Assembly (NCBI RefSeq): GCF_024753215.1
Contig: NZ_JANUGV010000004.1
Coordinates: forward strand, 62,001-126,000
Length of the DNA: 64,000 bases
Direction of reading: 5' to 3'
DNA from: Massilia solisilvae
GTDB taxonomy: Bacteria > Pseudomonadota > Gammaproteobacteria > Burkholderiales > Burkholderiaceae_D
Shown piece by piece: positions 28,722-38,231 of the stretch (positions are counted from its first letter, which is position 1; the number at the start of each line of letters is the position of its first letter). A model generated the notes under the pieces. It was not told the DNA's origin. It ran no database searches and saw nothing but the letters and a program-made list of their open reading frames with translations. A program made the position numbers and the translations under genes.

Positions 28722-28750
28722 ATTATAGCAGCGCGATTCGCTTTCCGGAA
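28722..28750 (-). promoter_or_regulatory. Promoter of tRNA-Arg copy 3
   Basis: Minus strand TATAAT with the same discriminator as the other copies. The -35 box is poorer (TTCCGG at 17 bases), so this copy may be weaker or may be the older unit from which the others were duplicated. Confidence 0.7.
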
Positions 28751-28819
28751 GCCTTAATTTCTTTCATTTCCGCAATCCGATCTGGTAGATTAAGACATCG
28801 CAATTCTGAGCGGGACGAC

Positions 28820-31800
28820 ATGTTGGCCAGCAGCAGGCATTCCGGGTTGGGACAGGGGCGGCGCATCGTGCGCTGGCTCGCTGGAATGGTGCTGGCGCTG
28901 GCCGCCGCCGCAGCGCTCGCCGCTGGCCCGCGCAGCCTGCGCTTCGAGCGCCTGGGCCTGGAGCACGGACTGTCGCAGGAGTCCGTGCTGACCATCCTGC
29001 AGGACCGGCATGGCTTCATCTGGTTCGGCACCCAGGCGGGACTGAACCGCTTTGACGGCTACACGATGACCGTGTACCGCAACGACCCGGACGACCCCGG
29101 CAGCCTTCCCGACAACTTCGTCACCGCGTCGTTCGAGGATGATGCGGGCCGGCTGTGGTTCGGCACCAAGGGCGGGCTGGCCCGGTTCGACGAGGCGAGC
29201 CAGAAGTTCGTGCGCTACCGGCCGCCCGCGACCTCGGGGGCCGCCGCCATGCTGGGGGTGAGCGCCATCTGCTCCGATGGCAGCGGCGCTCTGTGGCTGG
29301 GCAGTCCTTCGGGGCTACGCCATTTCGATCCGGCGAACGGTCGCTTCACGACGCTGCGCCATGATGCCGGCGACAGCGCCAGCCTGGCCGAAGATCACGT
29401 CAACGCGCTGGCGCTCGACGGCAGCGGCGCGCTGTGGGTCGGCACCGGCGCGGGGCTGGACCGCCTGCCCCGTGGCGCGCGCCGGTTCGAGCACTTCCGC
29501 GTCGATCCCGAGCACGACGCGCGCCGCAATACCATCCTGTCGCTGTCGATGGGGCCGCGCAACACGCTGTGGGTCGGCACCCGCGCGGGGCTGGAGGCCT
29601 GGCGCCTGGGCGAAGGCGCGCCACAGCGGCGCCACGTTGGCGAGCAAGAGGGCATGGCCGACGTGCGCGTGCTCGCCCTGTATCACGACGCTGGCGGCAC
29701 GCTGTGGGTCGGCACCGAGCTGGATGGGCTGAAGTGGCGCGATCCTGCCGCGGGCCGCTTCGTCAGCTACCGCAGCGAGCCGATGGACCGCCACAGCCTG
29801 TCCGACAACCAGGTAGGCGCGATCCTGGTGGACCGCACCGGCACGCTGTGGGTGGGTACCCTGTTCGGCGGCGTGAACCGGGTGGACCTGGCCAGCGGCG
29901 GCTTTGCGCGCTATACCTACAGTCCCGGCCAGCCGGGCGGGATCGGCAGCAACAAGGTGCGTGCGGTGGCCGATGCCGGCAACGGCCGGCTGTGGATCGG
30001 CACCACCGGCGGCGGCCTGACGCGCTTCGACCCGGCCAGCGGACTGGCCGAGCACTACCGGCATGAGGCGGGCCGCGGAGCGAGCCTGCCGGACGACACC
30101 GTGACCTCGCTGGCCAATGGCGACGGCGGCCTGTGGGTCGGCACCGCCGTGGGCCTGGCCTGGCGCGATGCGGCAAGCGGCGGCTTCACGCCGGTGCCGC
30201 TGGGGGACAGCGACAACTACGTGCAGGGATTGCGCGTGGGGCGCGACGGCACCTTGTGGATCGCGACCCGCAACGGGCTGTTTGCGCGCGGGCCCGACGG
30301 CAAGGTGCGCGGCTGGCGCCATAGTCCGGAGGATGCGCGCGGCCTTGGCGAGAACTACGTCTATTCGGTGCTGGAAGACCGCAAGGGCGCGATCTGGATC
30401 GGCACCGACAGCGGCCTTGACCGGCTGGACCGGGACACCAACACCTTCACCCACTTCCGCCACGATCCGGCCGATCCGGACAGCCTGCGCCACAACCGCG
30501 TGTACTACCTGCACGAGTCGGCGCGCGGCGAGCTGTGGGTCGGCACCGCCGGCGGCCTGCACAAGATGGCGCTGGGGCCGGACGGGCGCGCGCGGTTTTC
30601 GATGCTGCGCATTGCCGACGTGCGCGATACGGTGCCGGTCGGCGCGATCCTCGAGGACATCACCGGCCAACTCTGGGTGAGCAGCACGCTTGGCCTGTCG
30701 CGGGTGGACCCGGTCAGCCGCAAGTTCAAGCTGTACACCGCAGCGGACGGGCTGGTCGATGGCTCGTTCTTCGTCGGCTCGGCCTGGCGCTCGCCGCAAG
30801 GGGAGCTGTATTTCGGCGGCGTGAACGGCATGACCTCGTTCATGCCGTCAGAGGTGCGCGACAACCCGTACGCGCCACCGGTCCTGATCACCGACTTCCA
30901 GGTCGATAACCGGCCGCGCGCGCTCGGTGTGCCTCCCTACGATGCGCGCGACATCACCCTGTCGTACCGCGATGCCACGTTCTCGATCGAATTCGCGGCG
31001 CTGCACTATGCCGATCCGCGCGCCAACCGCTACGCCTACCGGCTCGACGGCTTCGACCAGGGTTGGGTCGACACCGGCGCCGCCAAGCGCTTTGCCACCT
31101 ACACCAACCTGGACCCGGGCCGCTACGTGTTCCGGGTCCGCGCCAGCAACAAGGATGGCGTCTGGAGCGAGGCGCCCACTTCGCTCGTCATCACCATCAC
31201 GCCGCCGTTCTGGAAGACCTGGTGGTTCCGCACCGTGGCCGCCGCGCTGGCCTTCTCGGCGGCGTACTGGGGCTACCGCCTGCGGGTGCGGGTGCTGGTG
31301 CAGCAGAAGGACCGGCTCGAGCGCCAGGTGAGCGCGCGCACCGCGGAACTGGTGCTGCAGAAGGAAGCGGCCGAGCGCCGCAGGCTCGAGGTCGAGCAGC
31401 AGAAGGAAGTGGTGGAGCAGGCGCAGCGCAATATCGCGCGGCTGTCGGAGCTGGGGCGCATGCTGACCGCGAACCTGGACAGCGAATCGATCATGGGCAC
31501 GTTGTACGAGCAGGTGCGCGCGCTGATGGATGCGCCCGTCTTCGGCATCGCCCTGGTCCAGCCGGAGCGCGGCGTGCTGGCCTACCCGTTCACGGTGGTG
31601 GGCGGGCAGCGCTGCCCGCCGTTCGAGCGGCCATTGGCCGCGCCATACCAGCTGGGTGCGTTGTGCGTGGCGACCGGGCGCGAGATCTTCATCGGCGACC
31701 TGGAGCAGGAATGGCGCGACTACCTGCCGGATGCGCCGGTGGAGCGCGCCGGTGAGATGGCGCTGCCGTGCGCGCCGCTGGCGCAGGGCATGCCGCGTTC

Positions 31801-32752
31801 GGTGCTGATGGTGCCGGTGACAGCCGGCGCGCGCGTGCTGGGACTGGTGACCGTGCAGGGTTTCGGGCGCAATGCCTGGCGCCGCGTGCACCTGGACATG
31901 CTGCGCACCCTCGCGGCCTACGTCGGCGTGGCGCTGGACAACGCCCACGCCTACCGCCAGCTCAAGGACACCCAGGCGCAGCTGGCCGCGCGCGAAAAGC
32001 TCGCTTCGCTCGGCTCACTGGTGGCCGGCGTCGCGCATGAACTGAACACCCCGATCGGCAACAGCCTGCTGATGGCCAGCACGCTGCGCGAAAAGACCGA
32101 CGCGCTGGCCGAGCGTTTCGAGGCGGCCCAGCTGCGCCGCTCGGAACTGGAACACTGGATCGCCGCATCCACCGAAGCGTCGCACCTGATCGAGCGCAGC
32201 CTGCACGGCGCGGCCGACCTGGTCAACAGCTTCCGGCAGGTTGCGGTGGACCAGGCCAGCGCCCAGCAGCGGCGCTTCGACCTGGCCCAGGCCTGCCAGG
32301 AGATCGCCGCGACCATGATGAAGCAGGTGCGGCTGGCGGGGCACACGCTGGAGCTGGCGGTGCCTGAAGGGATCGTGATGGACAGCTTTCCCGGACCGCT
32401 TGGCCAGATCGTGATCAACCTGGTTAACAACGCCTTGCTGCACGCGTTCGGGCAGCCGGGCGGACACATGCTGTTGTCCGCCGAATCGGTGGAGCCCGGA
32501 CGGGTGCGTATCACGTTCCGCGACAACGGCCGCGGCATCGATCCGGCCCACCTGGCGCGCGTGTTCGAGCCCTTCTTCACCACGCGCATGGGCAGCGGCG
32601 GCACCGGGCTTGGCCTGAACATCGTGTACAACATCGTCACCAACCTGCTGGGCGGGACCATCCGGGCCGAAGGCGAACCCGGGAAGGGAGCGCTGTTCGT
32701 GCTCGACCTGCCGCTTTCCGTGCGCGCGGCGCACATCGCAACCACCGACTAA
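28820..32752 (+). CDS. Two-component sensor kinase with beta-propeller sensor (Reg_prop/Y_Y_Y)
   Basis: A 1310-residue membrane kinase. After a signal sequence (hydrophobic about 18-35) come about a dozen propeller repeats of the type LWVGTxxGLxRxD (about 45-690). A Y_Y_Y domain (about 700-790), one membrane helix (about 797-815) and a coil follow. A GAF domain (about 860-1030), a kinase domain with VAHELNTPIGNS and a HATPase with NLVNNALLHAF, DNGRGIDP and GTGLGLNIV complete it. Propeller sensors of this kind bind extracellular ligands such as oligosaccharides in Bacteroidetes; the ligand here is unknown. No receiver domain and no adjacent regulator. It reads away from the tRNA cluster and precedes lldD by 7 bp. 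Confidence 0.9.
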   Translation: MLASSRHSGLGQGRRIVRWLAGMVLALAAAAALAAGPRSLRFERLGLEHGLSQESVLTILQDRHGFIWFGTQAGLNRFDGYTMTVYRNDPDDPGSLPDNFVTASFEDDAGRLWFGTKGGLARFDEASQKFVRYRPPATSGAAAMLGVSAICSDGSGALWLGSPSGLRHFDPANGRFTTLRHDAGDSASLAEDHVNALALDGSGALWVGTGAGLDRLPRGARRFEHFRVDPEHDARRNTILSLSMGPRNTLWVGTRAGLEAWRLGEGAPQRRHVGEQEGMADVRVLALYHDAGGTLWVGTELDGLKWRDPAAGRFVSYRSEPMDRHSLSDNQVGAILVDRTGTLWVGTLFGGVNRVDLASGGFARYTYSPGQPGGIGSNKVRAVADAGNGRLWIGTTGGGLTRFDPASGLAEHYRHEAGRGASLPDDTVTSLANGDGGLWVGTAVGLAWRDAASGGFTPVPLGDSDNYVQGLRVGRDGTLWIATRNGLFARGPDGKVRGWRHSPEDARGLGENYVYSVLEDRKGAIWIGTDSGLDRLDRDTNTFTHFRHDPADPDSLRHNRVYYLHESARGELWVGTAGGLHKMALGPDGRARFSMLRIADVRDTVPVGAILEDITGQLWVSSTLGLSRVDPVSRKFKLYTAADGLVDGSFFVGSAWRSPQGELYFGGVNGMTSFMPSEVRDNPYAPPVLITDFQVDNRPRALGVPPYDARDITLSYRDATFSIEFAALHYADPRANRYAYRLDGFDQGWVDTGAAKRFATYTNLDPGRYVFRVRASNKDGVWSEAPTSLVITITPPFWKTWWFRTVAAALAFSAAYWGYRLRVRVLVQQKDRLERQVSARTAELVLQKEAAERRRLEVEQQKEVVEQAQRNIARLSELGRMLTANLDSESIMGTLYEQVRALMDAPVFGIALVQPERGVLAYPFTVVGGQRCPPFERPLAAPYQLGALCVATGREIFIGDLEQEWRDYLPDAPVERAGEMALPCAPLAQGMPRSVLMVPVTAGARVLGLVTVQGFGRNAWRRVHLDMLRTLAAYVGVALDNAHAYRQLKDTQAQLAAREKLASLGSLVAGVAHELNTPIGNSLLMASTLREKTDALAERFEAAQLRRSELEHWIAASTEASHLIERSLHGAADLVNSFRQVAVDQASAQQRRFDLAQACQEIAATMMKQVRLAGHTLELAVPEGIVMDSFPGPLGQIVINLVNNALLHAFGQPGGHMLLSAESVEPGRVRITFRDNGRGIDPAHLARVFEPFFTTRMGSGGTGLGLNIVYNIVTNLLGGTIRAEGEPGKGALFVLDLPLSVRAAHIATTD

Positions 32753-32759
32753 GGGAACC

Positions 32760-33905
32760 ATGACCACCATTACCAACATCGAAGACCTGCGGATTTTGGC
32801 CCAAAAGCGCGTGCCGCGCATGTTCTACGACTACGCCGACGCCGGTTCATGGACCGAGTCCACGTACCGCGCGAACAGCGAGGACCTCCAGAAGATCAAG
32901 TTTCGCCAGCGCGTCGCGGTGAACCTGGAAAACCGCAGCACCAAAAGCACGCTGATCGGCGAGGAGGTGGCGATGCCGGTCGCGCTTGCGCCCACGGGCC
33001 TGACTGGCATGCAGCATGCGGATGGCGAGATCCTTGCCGCGCGCGCGGCCGAGAAGTTCGGCGTGCCGTTCACGCTGTCGACGATGAGCATCTGCTCGAT
33101 CGAGGACGTGGCCGCGCACACCACCAGGCCGTTCTGGTTCCAGCTGTACGTGATGCGCGACCGCGACTTCATCCATCGCCTGATCGAGCGCGCCCGGGCC
33201 GCGCGCTGCTCGGCGCTGGTGCTCACGCTCGACCTGCAGGTGCTGGGCCAGCGCCACAAGGACATCCGCAACGGCATGAGCGCGCCGCCCAAGCTCACCA
33301 TCAGGAACATGCTCAACCTCGCCACCAAGCCGCGCTGGTGCCTGGGCATGCTGGGCACGCCGCGGCGCCAGTTCGGCAACATCGTCGGCCACGCCACCAG
33401 CGTGTCGGACCTGTCCTCGCTGTCGTCGTGGACCAGCCAGCAGTTCGATCCGGCGCTGTCCTGGGCCGACGTGGAGTGGATCAAGCAGCGCTGGGGCGGA
33501 AAGCTCATCATCAAGGGCATCATGGACCCGGAGGATGCGCGGCTGGCGGTGGAGAGCGGGGCGGACGCGCTGATCGTGTCCAACCATGGCGGGCGCCAGC
33601 TCGATGGGGCGCAGTCCAGCATTGCCGCGCTGCCCGCGATCGTGGACGCGGTGGGCAAACAGATCGAGGTGCACATGGATGGCGGCATCCGCTCGGGGCA
33701 GGACGTGATCCGTGCGCTGGCGCTCGGCGCCAAGGGCGTGCACATCGGCCGCCCGTTCCTCTACGGCCTGGGCGCGATGGGCGAGGCGGGCGTGACCAAG
33801 TGCCTGGAGATCATCCGCAACGAGCTGGACCTGACGATGGCGTTCTGCGGACTGCGCGACGTGCGCGACGTGGATCAGAAGATCCTCCTGCCTGGCAGCT
33901 TCTGA
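32760..33905 (+). CDS. lldD: FMN-dependent alpha-hydroxy-acid oxidase, L-lactate dehydrogenase type
   Basis: The 381-residue protein covers the whole TIM-barrel family. N-terminal features are MFYDYADAGSWTE and LAPTGLTGM. QLYV, the catalytic-region SNHGGRQLDG (His276) and the flavin-phosphate site MDGGIRSGQDV follow. It oxidises L-lactate (or a related L-2-hydroxy acid) and passes electrons to quinone or oxygen. It starts 7 bp after the sensor kinase stop and may be co-transcribed with it. The convergent neighbour is a D-2-hydroxyacid dehydrogenase, suggesting shared hydroxy-acid metabolism. Glycolate or mandelate oxidase activity cannot be excluded from sequence alone. Confidence 0.88.
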   Translation: MTTITNIEDLRILAQKRVPRMFYDYADAGSWTESTYRANSEDLQKIKFRQRVAVNLENRSTKSTLIGEEVAMPVALAPTGLTGMQHADGEILAARAAEKFGVPFTLSTMSICSIEDVAAHTTRPFWFQLYVMRDRDFIHRLIERARAARCSALVLTLDLQVLGQRHKDIRNGMSAPPKLTIRNMLNLATKPRWCLGMLGTPRRQFGNIVGHATSVSDLSSLSSWTSQQFDPALSWADVEWIKQRWGGKLIIKGIMDPEDARLAVESGADALIVSNHGGRQLDGAQSSIAALPAIVDAVGKQIEVHMDGGIRSGQDVIRALALGAKGVHIGRPFLYGLGAMGEAGVTKCLEIIRNELDLTMAFCGLRDVRDVDQKILLPGSF

Positions 33906-33908
33906 ACC

Positions 33909-33934
33909 GTAGGGTGGGCAGGAAACCCACCCTA
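33909..33934. repeat. Short type 2 palindrome (GTAGGGTGGG)
   Basis: GTAGGGTGGG and CCCACCCTAT face each other with a six-base loop in the 35 bases between two convergent stops. It is the minimal form of the larger type 2 elements at 38074, 55980 and 61146. Confidence 0.75.
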
Positions 33935-33940
33935 TAACAT

Positions 33941-34885
33941 CTACACGAGGTTTTGCGGCCGCCCCTCGGCCCAGGCCTCGATGTTATCGACCAGCATATC
34001 AGCCAGCGTCTGCATGGCGCCCGCGCTGGCCCAGGCCACGTGCGGGGTCAGGATGAAGTTCGGCAGGCGCAGCTGGAGCAGCGGGTTGGCAGGCACCGGC
34101 GGCTCCTTGCTGAGCACATCGAAGCCCGCGCCGCCGATCACGCCGTTGGCCAGCGCGTGCGCCAGCGCCGCTTCGTCCACCAGCCCGCCGCGCGCGGTAT
34201 TGATCAGGAGCGCGTTCTTCTTCATGAGCCCCAGTTCGCGCGCGCCGATCATGCCGCGCGTCTGGTCGTTCAGCGGCAGGTGCAGGCTCACCACGTCGGA
34301 GGTGCGCAGCAGCTCTTCCAGCGGCAGCGCCTCCACGCCCGGGTCTTGCGGCGGCGTGCGGGTGGCCACTGCAATGCGCATGCCGAACGCGCGGCCCAGC
34401 TGCGCCACTTTCTGGCCCAGGGCGCCATAGCCCACGATCCCCAGCCGGCTGCCGGCCAGGTCCGCGATCGGGTGGTCCAGCAGGCAGAAACGGGACGACT
34501 GCTCCCACAGCCCGGCCTCGACGTCGGCCCGGTAGGCGGCCAGGTTGCGGCGCAGCGCGAGCATGAGTGCGAACACGTGCTCGGGCACTGCCACCACCGA
34601 GTAGTTACGGATGTTGGCCACCGCGATGCCACGCGCGCGGCAGGCGGCCAGGTCCACGTTGTCGGTACCGGTTGCGGCGACGGCGATCATCTTCAGCCCC
34701 GGGAGCTGCGCAATGGCGTCCTCGCGCACCGGGACCTTGTTGGTGATGGCGATGGTCGCGCCGGCCAGGTGCGCGACGACGTCGGCCGGCTCGGTGCCGG
34801 GGTAATCGGTCCAGCCGTGCTCGAAGCGTGGGCGGCGGACGTTGGCGACCAGGCTGTCGCGGTCAAGGAAAACGATATGGTGCAT
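33941..34885 (-). CDS. D-2-hydroxyacid dehydrogenase (hydroxypyruvate/glycerate type)
   Basis: A 314-residue NAD(P)-dependent dehydrogenase. The cofactor fold has VGYGALGQKVA. The catalytic triad is visible as Arg in NTARGG, Glu in LSKEPP and His in TPHVAW. It reduces 2-keto acids such as hydroxypyruvate or glyoxylate to the D-hydroxy acid. The ATG at 34885 (MHHIVFLD) has AAAGG six bases upstream; an in-frame extension to the right is low-complexity Lys/Pro sequence opposite another gene and was rejected. A terminator-like hairpin lies just beyond its start, belonging to the next minus-strand gene. Confidence 0.88.
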   Translation of the reverse strand: MHHIVFLDRDSLVANVRRPRFEHGWTDYPGTEPADVVAHLAGATIAITNKVPVREDAIAQLPGLKMIAVAATGTDNVDLAACRARGIAVANIRNYSVVAVPEHVFALMLALRRNLAAYRADVEAGLWEQSSRFCLLDHPIADLAGSRLGIVGYGALGQKVAQLGRAFGMRIAVATRTPPQDPGVEALPLEELLRTSDVVSLHLPLNDQTRGMIGARELGLMKKNALLINTARGGLVDEAALAHALANGVIGGAGFDVLSKEPPVPANPLLQLRLPNFILTPHVAWASAGAMQTLADMLVDNIEAWAEGRPQNLV

Positions 34886-34932
34886 GGCATGCCTTTCGGT
34901 GTATCCGCCGATTGTAGAGCATGCAGGAACGA

Positions 34933-34958
34933 AAAAGACAGGCCGGAGCCTGTCTTTT
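34933..34958 (-). terminator. Terminator after the Ala/Lys-rich protein gene
   Basis: Stem AAAAGACAGGC/GCCTGTCTTTT with a four-base loop and T-run on the minus strand, 21 bases past the stop at 34980. Confidence 0.88.
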
Positions 34959-34979
34959 GGGATGGTGGGACTTGAGCGC

Positions 34980-35321
34980 TTATTTGTTGGTCTGTGCCTC
35001 GGCCTGGTTTTCGGCTTTTTCTGCCTTGGCTTCAGCTTTTTTCTTCTGGGTTTTCTTGTGGGCCTTGGCCTTCGATTTGTGGGCTTCGGCCTTTGCGGTT
35101 TCAACGTCGGATTTCGCTTCCGCCTCTTTCTTCTCTACCTTGGCGTTGGCCTTGGCGGCTTCCTTGGTTTCGTTGGCCTTGGCCTTGCTCACGTCCTGGT
35201 CGGCCTTGGTCGTGGTCGATGCGGCCGGGGTAGTGGTCTGGGCCGGGGCGGTGGTGGTCTGGGCAGCGAACACCGAGGTTGCGAAGAGGCCAGCGATCAG
35301 GGTAGCGACGATTTTGCTCAT
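34980..35321 (-). CDS. Secreted Ala/Lys/Glu-rich helical protein
   Basis: The 113-residue product has a signal peptide (MSKIVATLIAGLFATSVFA), a Thr/Ala-rich segment and then about 75 residues made almost only of Ala, Lys, Glu and Thr. The latter is expected to form one long charged helix. No conserved catalytic residues. Similar low-complexity periplasmic proteins are common in Burkholderiales and are sometimes linked to stress or cell-envelope binding of nucleic acids, but no function is established. It has its own ribosome-binding site (GGAA near the ATG) and a strong terminator. Confidence 0.75.
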   Translation of the reverse strand: MSKIVATLIAGLFATSVFAAQTTTAPAQTTTPAASTTTKADQDVSKAKANETKEAAKANAKVEKKEAEAKSDVETAKAEAHKSKAKAHKKTQKKKAEAKAEKAENQAEAQTNK

Positions 35322-35527
35322 GGTAAATTCCTTCGGAAGTTGATCAATGTGGGGGAACGAGGCCCCGTGCTACTGAGCTCAAAAACGGCGCGGCGCATGC
35401 CAGCGTTGACGGCTTTTACATCCGCTTACAATCGCCGCGCAGCAATGTTTCACGGTTAGCTGGCGTACAGTCGCGCGCTGCCCGCAGCGCTAGACTGGGC
35501 AGCATCGCCGTTCGCGCAGGTGCCGCC

Positions 35528-38050
35528 ATGCCAGACGCACTCAAGGTGTACAAACAGAAGCGCAATTTCTCGATCACGTCCGAACCGGCCGAGGGCGGCG
35601 AGCCGTGCAAGAACGGGCTGTCGTTCGTGATCCAGAAGCATTGGGCCAGCCGGCTGCACTACGATTTCCGGCTGGAGCTCGATGGCAGCATGAAAAGCTG
35701 GGCTGTGCCCAAGGGGCCCAGCTACGACACGCGCGACAAGCGCATGGCGGTGCACGTGGAAGACCATCCGATCTCGTACAACGAGTTCGAGGGCACGATC
35801 CCGGAAAAGCAGTATGGCGCCGGCAAGGTCATCATCTGGGACAAGGGCACCTGGGAGCCGCTCGAAGACCCACGCCAGGGATATGAGAAAGGCAGCCTGA
35901 AGTTCGAGATGCACGGCCACAAGATGCACGGCAAGTGGGCGCTGGTGCGCATCAAGAACCGCAGCGACGAGAAGCAGGAGCCGTGGCTGCTGATCAAGGA
36001 AAAGGACGACTTCGCGCGCCCGGTGGAGGAATTTTCGGTCGTGGACGAAATGCCCGACAGCGTGCGCGAGCTGCCCCTGCCGCCGGATGCAATCAAGCCC
36101 GCAGCTGCGGCCAGGCCGAAGGCGGGCAAGCGCGGCGCGATGCCGGCAGGGGCCGCCAAGGCGGCGCTGCCGGCGGAATTTGCGCCCGAGCTGGCCACCT
36201 TGGTCGACAAGCCGCCGACCACGCCGCAGGACTGGGTGTTCGAGGTCAAGTTCGACGGCTACCGCATGCTCGCGCGCGTCGAGGGCAAGTCGGTGCGCCT
36301 GATTACCCGCAACGGCAACGACTGGACCGACAAGCTCAAGCCGCTGCAGCAGGAGCTGCTGCGCCTGAAGCTGGCGGACGGCTGGTACGACGGCGAGATC
36401 GTGGTCAACGACGAGCAGGGGCGGCCGAATTTCGGGATGCTGCAACTGGCCTTCGACGGCTCCAACACGGCGCAGATCGTGTACTTCATCTTCGACGCGC
36501 CTTTCCTGCGCGGCTACGACCTGCGCGAAGTGCCGCTGGACGAGCGCCGCGCGCTGCTGCAGGCAGAGCTTGAGAAAAAGCCGTCCGGGACGGTGCGCTT
36601 TTCGGCCGAATTCGGCGAAGACCCGGTGCAGTTGATGGAGGCGGCCTGCAAGCTGGGCCTGGAAGGCGTGATCGGCAAGCGGCGCGACTCCCGGTACGTG
36701 TCGCGCCGCTCGCCGGACTGGATCAAGCTCAAGTGCCAGCAGCGGCAGGAGTTCGTGATCGGCGGCTACACCGACCCGCAGGGATCGCGCATGGGCTTTG
36801 GCTCGCTGATCCTGGGCTACCACGACAAGGATGGCGTGCTGCAGTACGCGGGCAACGTCGGCACCGGCTTTAACGACACGACGCTGCGCGCGCTGATGAA
36901 CAAGCTCAACGCGCTCGCCACGGACGAGAACCCGTTCCCGCCCAAGGCCGTGCCGGGGCGCAAGAACCACTGGGTCAAGCCCAAGCTCATCGCCGAGGTG
37001 AGCTTTTCGGAGTGGACCAAGACCGGCTCGATCCGCCATCCGTCCTTCCAGGGCTTGCGTACCGACAAGCCGGCGAAGAAAATCACTCGTGAGGAGGCGA
37101 AAAGCGTGGAACAAGTCGAACCCCGGCACTTGAAGGCTGAGGCGAAGGCGGCCCCAGCCACAACGCTGCCGCCGACCATGAAGGTGACGCATGGCGAGCG
37201 CGTGGTGGACCCGTCCACCGGCGTGACCAAGCTGGAGCTGGTGCGCTACTACGCGCTGGTTGGCGAGCTGATGCTCGAACACCTGAAGGGCCGTCCGCTC
37301 GCGCTGGTGCGCGCGCCGGCAGGCGTGGGCGGCGAGCTGTTTTTCCAGAAGCACGCGGACGTGCGCAAGCTGCCGGGCGTGGTGCACATGCCGGAAGAGC
37401 TCGATCCGGGCGACCCGCCGATGCTCGAAATCGTGTCGGTGGAAGGCATCCTGTCCGCCGCGCAGTGGAACGTGGTCGAGTTCCACACCCAGAACGCGAC
37501 GCGCAAGGCCTACCAGAAACCGGACCGGATGGTGTTCGACCTCGACCCCGGCGAGGGCGTGCAGTGGAAGGCGATGCAGGAAGCGGCGCAGCTGATGCAC
37601 GCCTTCCTCGACCAGCTCGGCCTGCCGGCGTTCCTCAAGACCAGCGGCGGCAAGGGCTTGCATGTGGTGGTGCCGGTCAAGGGCAGCCTGGGCTGGGACG
37701 AGGTCAAGGGCTTCTCGCAGGCGGTGGTGCGGCACCTGGCCTCCACGCTGCCGGACCGGTTTGCGTTCAAGAGCGGCGCGCGCAACCGGGTCGGCAAGAT
37801 CTTCATCGACTACCTGCGCAACGGGCAGGGCGCAACGACGGCCAGCGCCTGGTCGGCGCGGGTGCGGCCGGGACTGGGCATTTCGGTGCCGGTGGCGTGG
37901 GACGAGCTGGCGCACCTCAAGTCGGGCGACCAGTGGAACGTGCAGAACGCGCACACGCGGCTGGACAAGGGCAACGAGCCGTGGGCGGGGTATGCGAAAG
38001 CGGCCAGGACCTTGACGGCGGCCATGAAACAGCTGGGGTTTTCGGGCTGA
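35528..38050 (+). CDS. ligD: Non-homologous end-joining DNA ligase LigD
   Basis: An 840-residue three-domain ligase. The 3'-phosphoesterase domain (about 1-165) has FVIQKHWASRLHYDFRLE and the DHP motif. The ATP-dependent ligase domain (about 215-515) has catalytic Lys241 in EVKFDGYRM, plus EGVIGKRRDS and WIKLKC. The primase/polymerase domain (about 545-835) has FDLDPGEGV, KTSGGKGLHV and the ARVRPGLGISVPV region. The order phosphoesterase-ligase-polymerase is that of Pseudomonas LigD. It repairs double-strand breaks with Ku, whose gene is convergent 0.6 kb downstream. ATG start follows a weak ribosome-binding site. Confidence 0.96.
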   Translation: MPDALKVYKQKRNFSITSEPAEGGEPCKNGLSFVIQKHWASRLHYDFRLELDGSMKSWAVPKGPSYDTRDKRMAVHVEDHPISYNEFEGTIPEKQYGAGKVIIWDKGTWEPLEDPRQGYEKGSLKFEMHGHKMHGKWALVRIKNRSDEKQEPWLLIKEKDDFARPVEEFSVVDEMPDSVRELPLPPDAIKPAAAARPKAGKRGAMPAGAAKAALPAEFAPELATLVDKPPTTPQDWVFEVKFDGYRMLARVEGKSVRLITRNGNDWTDKLKPLQQELLRLKLADGWYDGEIVVNDEQGRPNFGMLQLAFDGSNTAQIVYFIFDAPFLRGYDLREVPLDERRALLQAELEKKPSGTVRFSAEFGEDPVQLMEAACKLGLEGVIGKRRDSRYVSRRSPDWIKLKCQQRQEFVIGGYTDPQGSRMGFGSLILGYHDKDGVLQYAGNVGTGFNDTTLRALMNKLNALATDENPFPPKAVPGRKNHWVKPKLIAEVSFSEWTKTGSIRHPSFQGLRTDKPAKKITREEAKSVEQVEPRHLKAEAKAAPATTLPPTMKVTHGERVVDPSTGVTKLELVRYYALVGELMLEHLKGRPLALVRAPAGVGGELFFQKHADVRKLPGVVHMPEELDPGDPPMLEIVSVEGILSAAQWNVVEFHTQNATRKAYQKPDRMVFDLDPGEGVQWKAMQEAAQLMHAFLDQLGLPAFLKTSGGKGLHVVVPVKGSLGWDEVKGFSQAVVRHLASTLPDRFAFKSGARNRVGKIFIDYLRNGQGATTASAWSARVRPGLGISVPVAWDELAHLKSGDQWNVQNAHTRLDKGNEPWAGYAKAARTLTAAMKQLGFSG

Positions 38051-38073
38051 TCGGGCATCGCTCTGCGTCTGCG

Positions 38074-38175
38074 GTAGGGTGGGCGGGTCTCCTGCCCACG
38101 CGTCCAGCTGCAGTTTGCGCCGCCGCGCCTCTATTTCGTGGCTGAACGCGTGGGCAGGAAACCTGCCCACCCTAC
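38074..38175. repeat. Type 2 palindromic repeat, full copy
   Basis: Begins GTAGGGTGGGCGGGTCTCC and ends CCTGCCCACCCTAC, an imperfect inverted repeat of about 35 bases per arm around a GC-rich middle. It lies 24 bases after the ligD stop. Relatives are at 38232, 38330, 55980 and 61146. Confidence 0.82.
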
Positions 38176-38231
38176 GTTGGCTGCGCTTTCAGCCCACGCG
38201 GACGCACCACGCGCGTGACACTGCGTCTGCG

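Noticed and set aside
35456..38170. Open frame of 904 codons opposite ligD
   Set aside because: Antisense to a clear three-domain ligase, no motif, no start signals. Similar long mirrors oppose the C39 exporter and many other genes here.
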